Source: Labia minor (lineage: Eukaryota; Arthropoda; Insecta; Dermaptera; Spongiphoridae). Taken from it: a DNA stretch of 64,000 bases. The stretch is taken from contig OY720344.1 in assembly GCA_963082975.1 (NCBI GenBank), positions 78,356,053 through 78,420,052 of the forward strand. Direction: 5' to 3'. Below, piece by piece: positions 25,620-36,248 of the stretch (positions are counted from its first letter, which is position 1; every line of letters begins with the position of its first letter). The translations under genes were made by a program, and so were the position numbers. A model generated the notes under the pieces. That model was not told the DNA's origin. It made no database searches and saw nothing but the letters and a program-made list of their open reading frames with translations.

Positions 25620-28600
25620 ATTAAATATATCTTATTTACTTATATTTTTAATTATAATTTTAAAATTATATATATAATGAGAATCTTATATCTTAGGTAT
25701 ATACATGTTTTAATAATATATTGTATATAATACCTTAATCTAAAATAATCTAAACCTTTAAAATACCTTCCAATCTGATAGTTTTACAATCTATTTAATA
25801 TAATAATATAGTTTTATGAGAAAAAAGAGTTGATTACTATATTTATCGTTTAAAGAAAATATAACTTTTCAAATTTAAAATTATCTCGATTTTATTTGGA
25901 TTGCGTTTACGACAAAAAAGAGATCATATCATATTTTGTGTGGTAAATATATTTAATGTATAATCTATAATATATGTATGGCGCCCATGAGTAATATATT
26001 ATCATTATAAATAAATAATCACACTAATTTGATAAATATTATCATTATTTGTTTAATATTATAATTTATTTTAAATGTAATCAAAATTTATATTTATTTT
26101 AATGATTTTTATTTTATTATACTATAATATATAAAAATTTTAAATAATTTATATAAATATATGATATTATTAATAATTAAAACTAAAGTAGAGAAATTAA
26201 GTAAATAGATAAGTAGTCATTATCAATCGAATACTTATTACATTTTAATGAAAATAATAAATATTGATCATGACGATCTTATGTAGTCTCATTTTATCAT
26301 CAATCAGTGATAAATATGATAAAAATTTGATGGGGGGGGGGGGGGGTTAAGCAAGAGTTAACAAAATCCAGATTTGTTTTTTTTTTATTTTAATTTTTCG
26401 AATGGAATTTGTTTATAATCTATATTCTTTATCATTTCTATTTTATTTTATCTTATAATATTAAATCTGTTTCATTTATAATATATGTGTACACAAGTGT
26501 GGAATTTCCACACACAACCTAATGACTTGAAAATTATTTTTATTTTTATTTCATATAAATAGAGAAAAGAGAAAAAGTGATCCGTTAAAAGTTGATCATG
26601 ATATGTTATTAAAATTTATCTGATAAGGTAAATAGAAAATCACGTGAAAAAATGAATATTGGCTTGATGAAGAAAAATAAAACTTATTGATTGATTTAAA
26701 ATTTTTTTTCTAACGAGACAGTATGGCATTATGAGGACGATCGAATGGCATTTAAATTATTTAACTCTTGGCCTGTTAAACATCTGATTTAGAAATAGTT
26801 TGTTGTAACAATTATTTAAATTAGTTATTTTTTTCACATAATTTATTAATTTGGAAGGGTAGGTTTGCAATGCTAACTTTAACCCTAACTGAATGATTGG
26901 AATTTCAACATTATCATAACGACTGTTCATTAAGAATTTGTATAATCTATATAATTAAACCACTATGCAATCCTAAACTCCTTCTAAACAGCTTCATGAA
27001 GGTAAAAAGTTGAAAATTTCAAAAAAGTTGATCTATTCAAAACTTATGGGCCAAAAAATCGACCCAACCCAACCCAAATAAACAACACTCCATGTGGAGC
27101 TTCTGGTGGCTCAGTTAAGAAGTTGACACTCAACATAAAATTAATAATTCTAGAAATTTTCATACAAAGAATGTTTATAAAATTTAAATTTTTATTTTAA
27201 GTTCTAATATTCTATAATATTATTAGAAAAATTAAATTAAAGTGAATATATTACTCCTAATTAATTAATAATTTCTAAAACAAAGTAAGTAATATTTTTT
27301 ATATTTAAATTTATATTTTGAAAAATTGTGCAATTTGCAAATTTGAGTGAAAACGAAGATTGAAATGAGAGAAAAAATATACTGATTGAATTAAAATAGA
27401 TTAAACCTTAAATAAATTAATTAATTAATTAAACCTTTCGCATACAGACTTTCAACAAATTACTATGTATTACATCGGGGATACAGAGGGCAGAGTCACC
27501 TGTTTAGGTGCGAAGAGCGCCAAAGGCGGTCTGAGAAGCTAGTATTTATAAAATTATAAGATTATCACACAAATGATATTCTCGTAGATTCTAGAATGTT
27601 TTCACACCAATATAGATTGATTTAAAAAGAAAGACATGGATTCTTTTTTTATTATAATTGTAATTTTTCTACAATCACAAAAAGCAAAAATCAAAAAAAT
27701 ACTAAAAGATAATATGTTATACAATGATTTTGTTTATCTAATATCTTACAAATATATTGTCTTACCTTATAAATATGATTTTGGAACTCTAGCGTTATAT
27801 ATTATTTAATGGAATTTAAGAGAGTATTGCTAATATGTCTAGTCAATGATTAACAACTTTATTCAACATACAATGAATTCTATTAGTGTATTTTTCCTGT
27901 TATTATAATCAATCTTATAAGAACATATATGAGAGTCATTTCTTATTCTTATTCCATATTCCTTTATTTACTTTGTCATTCCTAGTTCGCAATTTTTCAA
28001 ATAGGAAGGGGTAAATCCATAATAGTTATATATCCGTATATTGATTCATATAAAAAAGAAATAATAATATTATTCTTGTATTTTGAAGCTTGTTCTTCTA
28101 CACATATTCTTTTAAAAAGAAGTTTTATTAAAAATAGAAAAAGTTTTCAAAACGAAATTCCGTTTTGAAGATATGTCTGGGGTGTAACAATAACTTCTTC
28201 GCTAAAATCAAAAGTGTTACTTTTTATCAGTAATTTTACTTTGTGTAATATCCTCAAAAAAGACTAAAGATTTTATTAAAATACAGTATTTAAGCTACAT
28301 ATATTCGTTTTTAATTTTATAACTATATTTTCAAATATATGTATATCAATTCAGATGAGCGATAAATCACATTACATAATAGATTATACATTTTTTGCAG
28401 TTTTCAAAAAAACAATTATTATTAATCTTGCTCAAACATGTCAAATAAAAGGGAGAATTGATTTACTTTAGTACTGTGAGAAGAAATTCATATGATAAAT
28501 TTTCAAAAAGGCTTCTTTATTTTAAATTGTTATATTTTTTATAACTAAAGAAGCGTAAATGAGAAATAGAGTAAAAAGTAGTATGTTTAGTAAAAGTTAT

Positions 28601-29879
28601 GTGATATACTCACTTACATTTTCATGATAATTTTATATCAAGAATTATATCAAATATACAAAATTTCTATAATTATAAAAAATAGTAAAAAAATTATAAA
28701 TTTAAATATAATAATTATTAGGTTTAATATGAATTATAGAAAATAAATTCAATAAAATTAAAAAAAAAAATATTAATAGAAAAATATTTATTTATTATTT
28801 AAAAATTTTAAAATTCGAAAAGTTAACTTATAAGCTTATTTTTAGTAACTTGATTCGTCAATATTCGCGGTAGTCAAAAATGTTAGATGTATAATGTTTA
28901 ATATTCGAATCCTTAGTAATAACATTAAATAAATAAGGATTTTTATTGTTGAGAATGGGAGAGAGAATGAAAATTACTTTTCCAATTACTTGAACTAAAG
29001 CCCTCTAAAATCCAAGTTGTTTTCTAATTTTCTATAAATGAAAAAAGGAATGATTAATATGTTCAACGATCAAATGTATTCATTCTTCTTATTTTTTTAT
29101 TTATAATCAATTTTAAATTCCATAATATAATGTCTTCCACTGAATGAGAATGATTAAAATTATAAATAAGATTTAAGTTTTATTTATTATACATATTTAA
29201 TATTTTAATTTCCCCTTTATGTTTTAATCGTCAATTAAATGTATAGAAATATATATATTTAATAATTAAAAAAAATATCGTTAAATAGCTAAGAATTAAA
29301 ATATTGGTTAATAATAATAAGAGATACATGTTTATTTATTATTATTTAAATAAATTTAAGATTACTTACAAAATGAGTTAATTTGAAAATTGGTTGAGCA
29401 CTGTCGCTGAGCTTAACCACCATCAACAGTGACCAAATATCAACTCAACCCAGTTTATCTTCTTTCCAAGTATTTTTGCTAGTTACTTGGTGATAAGGAA
29501 CGAATTTGGAGGGAGAGGGGGGTGGGGATAGACTGAAAAGATGAAACTAATCAAGAATCAATACAAAATACAAATTAATAAGATAATATCTTAATATAAA
29601 AATATCTTAATTATTTAACTTAAATATATATATATATATATATATAATCTGATTTGAAAAATTGTTGACTATATTTCATTTAAATAAATCATTCAATTAT
29701 GAAATAAAATCGATGAAGCTTGTTGGATTTTTATATTTAGGAAAAAATATAATATATCGATTCTTACTTTTTTATTTTCATTTAGTTATATTATTTTTAT
29801 AAATTAAATAGCTAAGAGTATAATATCTATTATATAATTGTAATGCTTTTAATAATAGGATGATTTGTATTAATATATC
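25620..29879. other. Gene-free region, 4.3 kb
   Basis: AT-rich, no gene seen. A run of 15 G lies at 26332-26346. A box A-like GGTGGCTCAGTTAAGAAG at about 27107 has no box B partner. About 27435-27545 is a GC-richer island, weakly matching the reverse complement of 13985-14035. A purine-rich GGGAGAGGGGGGTGGGG run lies near 29512. Confidence 0.5.
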
Positions 29880-29883
29880 GATC

Positions 29884-30650
29884 TATCTATCTCTGTGGCT
29901 CTACGGAACGCGAAAGTTGGCCTCAGCAATCACATTTCTCCAAATGTCCCTATCCTGACCTATCACCATCCAACTCTTATTTTCTTCCATCTCACTCAAG
30001 TTCCTTTCTATATTGTCCACCCACCGCGTCCTTGCTCTTCCAAGTTTCTCAATTGGTCTCTCCACAAATATATTTTTTGCCATTCTTTCGTCTCCCATTC
30101 TAGCCACACGCCTGCACATTACAGTTATTTCGATTTTATAACCCTAACTATGTCTGGAGATACATAGAGGCCATGCAATTCCTCGTTATGCAGTCTCTAT
30201 CATTCCCCGGTGACCTCATCTTTCTTTGGCCCATTAATGCTGTCAAGAATCCTATTCTCAAATATTCTAAATCTACTCTCGACTCCCAGGATCATAGACA
30301 ATGCCTCACACCCATATAATACAACCAAAATAATTGTTTTATATATTTTATTTTTGATAATAATCTTGACAAGATAAGTCCCTTTACTTAACAGGCACTA
30401 CCCGATTGCAACCTCAATTTAAATTCTTTTTGAATATTATTATTCTTCGTGAATATTGAAATTTATCAACATTTTCAAATTCTGTTTTGTATTTTGTGTG
30501 TTAATACTATACCTCTCTGATACCAAATATTTTGTTTTAGCACTATTTATTTCAAGCCCCACCTCTTTTCCAGCACCTATTAATTTTTTAATTGAATTTG
30601 TCGAATTCCTATTATATAGAATAAATAATCTAGAATTTAATATAATCATT
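29884..30650 (-). mobile_element. LINE 3' end, copy 2 (RT fragment)
   Basis: Reading the minus strand from 30649: KKLIGAGKEVGLEINSAKT (RT palm/thumb region, usually ...GLEVN.EKTKYM), then YGCEALSMILGVESRF, GPKKDEVTGE, and MCRRVARMGDERMAKNIFVE, RTRWVDNIERNL, QDRDIWRNVIAEANFRVP. The last block is the conserved C terminus of this LINE type. The stop is followed by a 3' tail with GATAGATAG at 29880. It is the same family as 14145-14760 but less decayed at the C terminus. Broken and 5'-truncated. Confidence 0.88.
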
Positions 30651-31180
30651 TACCTAATAATTATTAAGGAATTGATTAAGAATGTATGTATTAATACAAA
30701 TTGAATATTTAAGTGGTAATTGCTCTTAAAAAGAATATTAACATAGGTATCTATTAACAAATATTTTAATTCTCATAACTTAATTAAATAATTAAATATT
30801 TATAACTAAAAATTTCATATGAGCGGAACATGCATTAATATATAATAAATCATTAAAATTATGATATCGTCACAAAAATTCAATTTCAAGATTTCATTCA
30901 ATTTTTAATGTCTTTTTGAATTTTTTTGTCGTCTTTATCCTTTATTTTTATTTATTTATTTAAATGTTCTTTAATTACTTATTATAATATATGAATTTGA
31001 ATGATATTGATATTATATATTTATTTTTTATTTTTGAACTTGGTGAGATTTGACCCTCAGTTTCAAATTTTTTAAATCTGCAAAAATTGGTTTGTTTTTA
31101 TGCACAGAGTGCAGCAGGGAAATTACGTTTATTTTAAAAATAAATAACACAAGTAGTATAAGCGAAGATTTTTTTTCAAG
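30651..31180. other. AT-rich spacer
   Basis: Between the LINE fragment and the DUF4817-like fragment. No gene or repeat was identified. Confidence 0.4.
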
Positions 31181-31229
31181 TTATACATAGATACTTAAAG
31201 ATTTTTTTATATTGTTATGTCTGACCATT

Positions 31230-31407
31230 TTCTTCAAAAAAACATGGTAATGCACACGTTCAGTACGAAGGCGGTACTCATGAAATTCTGGGAGAAGTGA
31301 TTTCTGAATGCAGACTTCAGGGCGATGATTGAACGGCCACTTGAATAGTACCATGCCCGCTCCGTGTATGTATGCTCTGTGGCCCGCTCCTCTCTCGTCC
31401 ACGCCAT
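31230..31407 (-). pseudogene. DUF4817-like helix-turn-helix fragment of a transposon
   Basis: From ATG 31407 the minus strand reads MAWTREERATEHTYTERAWY, SSGRSIIALKSAFRNHF and a short tail. It resembles the N-terminal HTH domain DUF4817 (W-T-x-E-E-R-A ... R-x-F-R-x-x-F) found in many insect transposon-derived proteins. An acceptor-like TTATTTAG precedes it by about 17 nt. No catalytic part follows. Another frame of the same DNA is longer but resembles nothing. Confidence 0.5.
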
Positions 31408-31449
31408 TATCGATGCTGTAGCTAAATAACATAAAACATTAGATACTGC

Positions 31450-31940
31450 TGGTTATAATGATCGTCACCTCACCCTTATCAGGACAAATGGGACGCTTTT
31501 CAAATCAGGAAGTTTCCATGTAGTTTACAAAAACAATATTGTGAATGTTGGGAATTAAAAAATTGTAAAAAATTTTTTATGTATATAAACAATATATATT
31601 TGAAAATTAATAAAAATTATAAAATTATATTTACAAATTATGTGGTGATCTCACTATTAAACATATCTTATTTACATATTGTTTTTTTCATATATTGTAT
31701 TAAAATTTTCTCTTGTGAGAAAGCATTTTCAACAGAAAGGAATAATTTTTTATGTATAGATATATATTAAATAATTTAAATTAATTAAATTATAAAATTA
31801 TATTTACAAATTATGTGATGAGCTCACTATTAATCTTTTTAACATATTGTTTTTTCGCTTGTGCGAAAATTTGACAATTTTTGAATTGTTATTATTGAAT
31901 TTATACAGCTAGATGAAAATAGTAATGTTCTAAGTAATAT
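31450..31940 (+). repeat. Family D repeat, left part
   Basis: Contains the word ACAAATTATGTGGTGATCTC and the following TCACTATTAAACAT, shared with 32925-33100, 50241-50345 (reverse) and 52475-52975. Here the repeat is cut at about 31950 by a family A copy and resumes at about 32907. No protein is visible. Confidence 0.6.
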
Positions 31941-31950
31941 ATAATATAGT

Positions 31951-32906
31951 ACCGGGACCCCGAGCCTCGGCTCGGTACTTAAGTTAAAAAAAATGATTCA
32001 TTATTATTGGATTTGGCTGGTAATATTAATACCTGGGACACCGAGCTCTCGCTCTACCCTTTAAAAAATATTGATATACAATTCTTTAATTATTTATTAC
32101 AATTATTAAATGTATTAAATAATATTTTATTGAAAAAATATTAAAAATTATAAAACTATCTAAAACTTAATTAATAAAAGAACAATGAATAAATAAATCA
32201 CGAAAATAGATAAAAAAAATGCACGCGGCGAGTTTCGATCCTTCGAACTCGGGGAGTAAAAACAATTGTTTTTACCACTGGTCTAAGATATTTTGATAAT
32301 AACAAACATATTTTTACCATCTTTCAAAGACATTTATTTGTTTTGTTGTTTTTTTTTTGAGAGAGATTAATAAATATATATATATTTTATTAAAAATAAA
32401 TATTTTTAATTTTATTTCGAAATTAAATAATGAATTTTAAAATATTTTAAATATAAAAAAATGTTAATACAATATCATTTAAAAAAAAGCGGTAGTCAAC
32501 CAATCGTATTTTATTTTGTTGTTTTTTTTTTTGAGAGAGATTAATAAATATATATATATTTTATTAAAAATAAATATTTTTAATTTTATTTCGAAATTAA
32601 ATAATAAATTTTAAAATATTTTAAATATAAAAAAAATATTAATACAATATCCTTTAAAAAAAGGCGGGAGTAAAATTTCAAAATGGATGCCATTGACGTC
32701 ACCCATATATAATTTTTAATTAAGAAATAAATAATGAAGCTGTATGTTTCAAGAGATGTGATCAATAAAACTCAATTTTTCTTTATAAATACTATATCTA
32801 GTGTGAATTTGAAAAAAATCGTTAGAGCGGTTTTTGAGAACCAATATAGAAATATAGAAATATAGATACATATATACAATTTTAGCTAGCATAATAAGAT
32901 AAGATA
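31951..32906 (+). repeat. Family A copy inserted in family D
   Basis: Starts ACCGGGACCCCGAGCC with the hairpin at 31960-31975. It has an antisense tRNA-like segment at about 32225-32290 (GAGTTCGAAGGATCGAAACT on the minus strand), a duplicated GAGAGAGATTAATAAATATA core (32358 and 32532), a TGACGTCA palindrome at about 32693, and the tail CTAGCATAATAAGATAAGAT. Length is about 956 bp. Confidence 0.75.
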
Positions 32907-33180
32907 ATACATAATACATAATATTTATTTGAAAATTAATAAAAATTATAAAATTATATTTACAAATTATGTGGTGATCTTACTATTAAACATTTCTTAT
33001 TTACATATTGTTTTTTTCATATATTGGATTAAATTTTTCTCTTGTGAGAATATTTGGCAATTTTTAAATTGTAAATATCTAATTTGCATTTTCAACAGAA
33101 AGGAATAATTTTTTATTATATAATATATAATTTCCAAAAAAACAAAACAATATAAGACCTATAAATTTACACATTTGAAA
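32907..33180 (+). repeat. Family D repeat, right part
   Basis: Resumes with TACATAATATTTATTTGAAAA and the ACAAATTATGTGGTGATCT word. It then runs into sequence also present at 53005-53110, which adjoins a Penelope-like remnant in both places. Family D may be an untranslated part of that element. Confidence 0.55.
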
Positions 33181-33189
33181 ATAGTTTTA

Positions 33190-33860
33190 TTATTAAATAA
33201 ACAAAACATACCATCTTGGGTTTAACTTTTTCTTTTCGCTTGTTGTAAAATCGCTGTAAAGTAAAAGTCTGATGTTGTGTTTCCTCAATTTTGACGCTAT
33301 TTTTTTTCTGTTGTTCCTTTTATATAAGGTAATGTTATTTGTGATCCTGTATATTGGTTTTTCGTTTTCATTTTTGATTTCTGTCTTTTTTGTTTTTCTG
33401 AATTTTCTAATTTCATATTTCGAGAAGCTATTGTTTATGCAGGGCCGTCCTAAGATTTTCGGCGCCCGTGGGCTGCTAAAATTTTGCACCCCTTTTCATA
33501 AGAAATTACACAGAATGGTTAGTAAAAATATATAAACTAATAAAAAATGCCGCCCCCAGAAGGCTTGCGCCCTAGGGCTATAGCCCAATTAGCCCTGTGG
33601 TTAGGGCGGCCCTGTGTTTATGAAAGCTTCCTTCAATCGTTGTTTTTTCTTTTTTTAATATTTTCAATTGAGCATATTTCTTCTGCTCTTTTGTGCAGTG
33701 TTTTTATCACTCCATATTTTTGTGATGGATGGTGGTTGGATTCTGCGTGGATATATCTGTTGGTATGAGTTGTTTTTCTGAAAATATCAAAATTCAATCT
33801 ATTCTGTTTCTTTTTTATTAATACATCAAGAAAAAAAGGCGATTAAAATTGGTTATTAAT
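33190..33860 (-). mobile_element. Penelope-like element remnant, RT C-terminal part
   Basis: Minus-strand reading gives YPRRIQPPSITKIWSDKNTA, QRLKEAFINNSFSKYEIRKF and NRKKIASKLRKHNIR, which match the region after the RT core of Penelope-like elements (usual forms LKEAFI.NGY..EI and EKI..ILKKHNI). It is broken and lacks the catalytic RT core and the GIY-YIG endonuclease. A hAT-type element at 33440 interrupts it. A shorter related piece (SDFTTSEKKKLN) lies at about 53040-53110. Confidence 0.65.
33440..33614. mobile_element. hAT-type short element, 175 bp
   Basis: Termini CAGGGCCGTCC and GGGCGGCCCTG are inverted, and the target TGTTTATG is duplicated exactly at 33432-33439 and 33615-33622. GC content is far above the surroundings. 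No coding potential. It interrupts the Penelope-like remnant, so it arrived later. Confidence 0.92.
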
Positions 33861-34465
33861 ACATTTTTTGTTTTGTTTAATCTCTATATATTCCAAAAGT
33901 CTTATACTATTCTTTGCAAATTTGTAAATTTATGGTATTATAAATTATATAATAATATCAAATAATGCAATCTTGGTGATTATTTAATTCTGTAATGAAA
34001 GGGGGATCAAAAATAACATTGTTAAGGTGATGTGGCGTACAGGCGATCACTGGTGAAGAGACGATCACTTATATTCAGGGTGAAATCTTGTGGCTGTTGA
34101 CTCACGGTACTTTGCTTCTTGTTAAAAACAAAGCAAGTCAGACGAATTCTGTAAAACGAAAGAATCGTTATATGCAATTTTGCCTCTATAGTTCTACAAT
34201 TCTTAAAAGAGAAATCATTAATTAATCGATTAAGTACGAATCAAATAGTAAATCGTGTATATTTGTTTGGTCTAAGAGATCATCCAGAAATGATTGGGAC
34301 TACATTTCAATCGGTGATACAAATCACTTCTTTTTAGAGTATTGAAAGAATAAACCATGAATCGACTCTACGTTGAGTGTTGATCTTGTTTACCATCTTA
34401 TAAATTTAAATTTCAATATTTTAATAATGATGCAGAGAAAAAGTAATATTAATTGAATATTTAAG
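33861..34465. other. Unassigned DNA
   Basis: A mixture of AT-rich and moderately GC sequence (for example about 34024-34140). Six-frame reading gave no recognisable protein. It may be the decayed continuation of the pogo-like element to its right. Confidence 0.35.
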
Positions 34466-34600
34466 CCAGATGCAGATTTTTTGGTTTTGACAGTGCGATC
34501 AGGCATTTATTCGCTACCAATAAAGCCGTGTTTCGAACACGTTAAATACATGATCAGGTTTATAACCACCTGAGGACACACTGAACTGAACAATGCTTGT
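34466..34600 (-). pseudogene. pogo/Tigger-type transposase fragment
   Basis: The minus strand reads SGGYKPDHVFNVFETRLYW, a stop, and after a frame change MPDRTVKTKKSASG. In Tigger/jerky-like transposases this region is GGY.P.QVFNVDETGLYWK.MP.RT.. with the first catalytic Asp in NVDET; here that Asp is Phe. Only this short piece remains. Confidence 0.7.
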
Positions 34601-34682
34601 AAACAATGAAATCAAAAAAGTGTGCATCAAGATTGCGCAAGATTTGACAACATTTGCCATTATAGCGAAACATTTTAGACCA

Positions 34683-34995
34683 GTCATGGACAAAGAACGG
34701 CCCGCGGGCCAAGTGCGGCCCTTCTGGCACTTTAATTCAGCCCGTGACAGGATTTTGTGAATAACCATTACATTACACATAAGGGATAAAATAGTTTCTG
34801 CTTAGCTAGAACAGAATAACGGTTTCTTTCTCATTGCGTTTTAAGCATCTAATATTAACTGAACACTCACATCTGGAGTCAAAGAAAACCATGTTTAAAT
34901 TCTGTTCTTTTGCGTTGGATGAAAGTACGGATATAAATGACACAGCTCAGTTACTGATTTTTATAAGAGGTATTGATGACAACTGTATTGTATAA
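34683..34995 (+). pseudogene. hAT element left end and transposase fragment
   Basis: CAGTCATGGACAAAG followed by CGGCCCGCGGGCC is typical of the left end of hAT elements with ZBED-type transposases. From about 34890 the plus strand reads MFKFCSFALDESTDINDTAQ then LLIFIRGIDDN, matching the conserved SLALDESTDVSDTAQLLIFI block of these transposases. It ends in a stop soon after and is overrun by family A-like sequence. No right terminus was found. Confidence 0.75.
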
Positions 34996-34999
34996 ATTT

Positions 35000-35605
35000 T
35001 TATAAATTAATATCTGCGGTTATATTGAATAGATATTGATACCTAGTCACCAAGCCGTAACTCGGCCATTAAAAAAATATTCCTTAAAGCGATTTAATAT
35101 CTGAAATATATATATATATATATATATATGGTTCACCGAGCCGCCGCTCGGTACTTTTAAAAGATTATTCCTTATTTACTATGAATATTTGGGATGAAGA
35201 TTATTATTTAAAATAAATAAACGACAAAATATATGAAATTTAAAAGCACATACATTAAAAAAAAATAGTCATAAAATATACAGCCCTTAAACGTACGTAT
35301 TAATGCACTGTAAGACAGAAAAGTATGGCCTGTAGATAATAATATTTTGTATTTATTGATTTTGTCTGACGTAGATGCTGACCATGGCAAATTTAAATGC
35401 ATTTAAATTCCCTATTTTACATTAAGAAAAAAACTAACAAAGATGATTTTTCCAGAGTCTGAAATCAATACAGATCGATTTTTCTTTATAAAAATTATCC
35501 ATGATGTGAATTTCAAAAAAATCCTTAAAGCGGTTTAATAATTCAAAAATACATATATACATACAATTTTTGCTGTATAATAAGATAAGATAAGATATAA
35601 TGTAT
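35000..35605 (+). repeat. Degenerate family A copies
   Basis: Two hairpin-like heads (CAAGCCGTAACTCGGCC at 35050 and ACCGAGCCGCCGCTCGGTAC at 35136) are followed by words of the family A 3' part (TTTTTCTTTATAAA, GAATTTCAAAAAAATCC, AAAGCGGTTTAA). The tail is ATAATAAGATAAGATAAGAT. Diverged from the copies at 31951 and 48246. Confidence 0.55.
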
Positions 35606-36248
35606 AGCATATGTTCAAATAGAGGTAAGTATGTATATAAGAATATTGTGGTGAAATTTTATAGTAACCGGTTCAGCCAATTTCGAGTCTATAACATCAC
35701 TACTTTCCAGACATACAGACAGAAGGACGAAAAATTTTAGTCACTTTTGGATTCTAGAGGTCTTGAAACGTCAAGATATTTAAAAAAATTTAAATTTTGA
35801 GAAATGTGCAGACAAAAACCTTTATATAAAGGTATATATAGATTATATAAATAGGGAACAATTATACTACATAATTTTTTTTTAGATATAAATACAAATT
35901 ATTTTCAAAGAATATAATAAATATCATTTAAATTCTGCTATTTTTAAATTTTTTTTTTCATTTATTTTTTTAATTTTTTTTTTTTTTTGTATTTATTTTA
36001 GGTCTTTTTCCTTAGTGTTTTTAAAATGAATTTAATATCAATTCAGAAAAATAATAAAATACTTCCTTAATTATAATAGTATTATTAATATATAAAAAAA
36101 TATAAAATTTAAATAAACAAATAAAAAACATATAAATCTAATAATAATAAGTTATTAATCCTATGCCTAAATGTATTTCACTTCTTACATTTAAATTTAT
36201 CAAAAAGGTAAGTGATTAGATTTAATGTACTAAAAAGATATATATAAA
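35606..36248. other. Upstream flank of the 1281-codon gene
   Basis: A short block with ACATACAGACAGAAGGACG (about 35711) recalls the microsatellite core of HINE elements. Then AT-rich DNA and T runs. An ATG-led mini-ORF at 36163 ends at AAAAAG then GTAAGT, a good donor, but it does not join in frame to the downstream coding region. Confidence 0.4.

Noticed and set aside
27104-27130. SINE head with box A (GGTGGCTCAGTTAAGAAG)
   Set aside because: No box B or tail was found within the expected distance.
33547-33768. Small open frame around 33.6 kb
   Set aside because: It runs out of a 175-bp hAT-type element into a Penelope-like remnant read on the other strand.
36163-36207. Upstream mini-exon (ATG to AAAAAG then GTAAGT) for the 1281-codon gene
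   Set aside because: The donor is good, but joining it to the acceptor-like site at 36269 gives an immediate stop.
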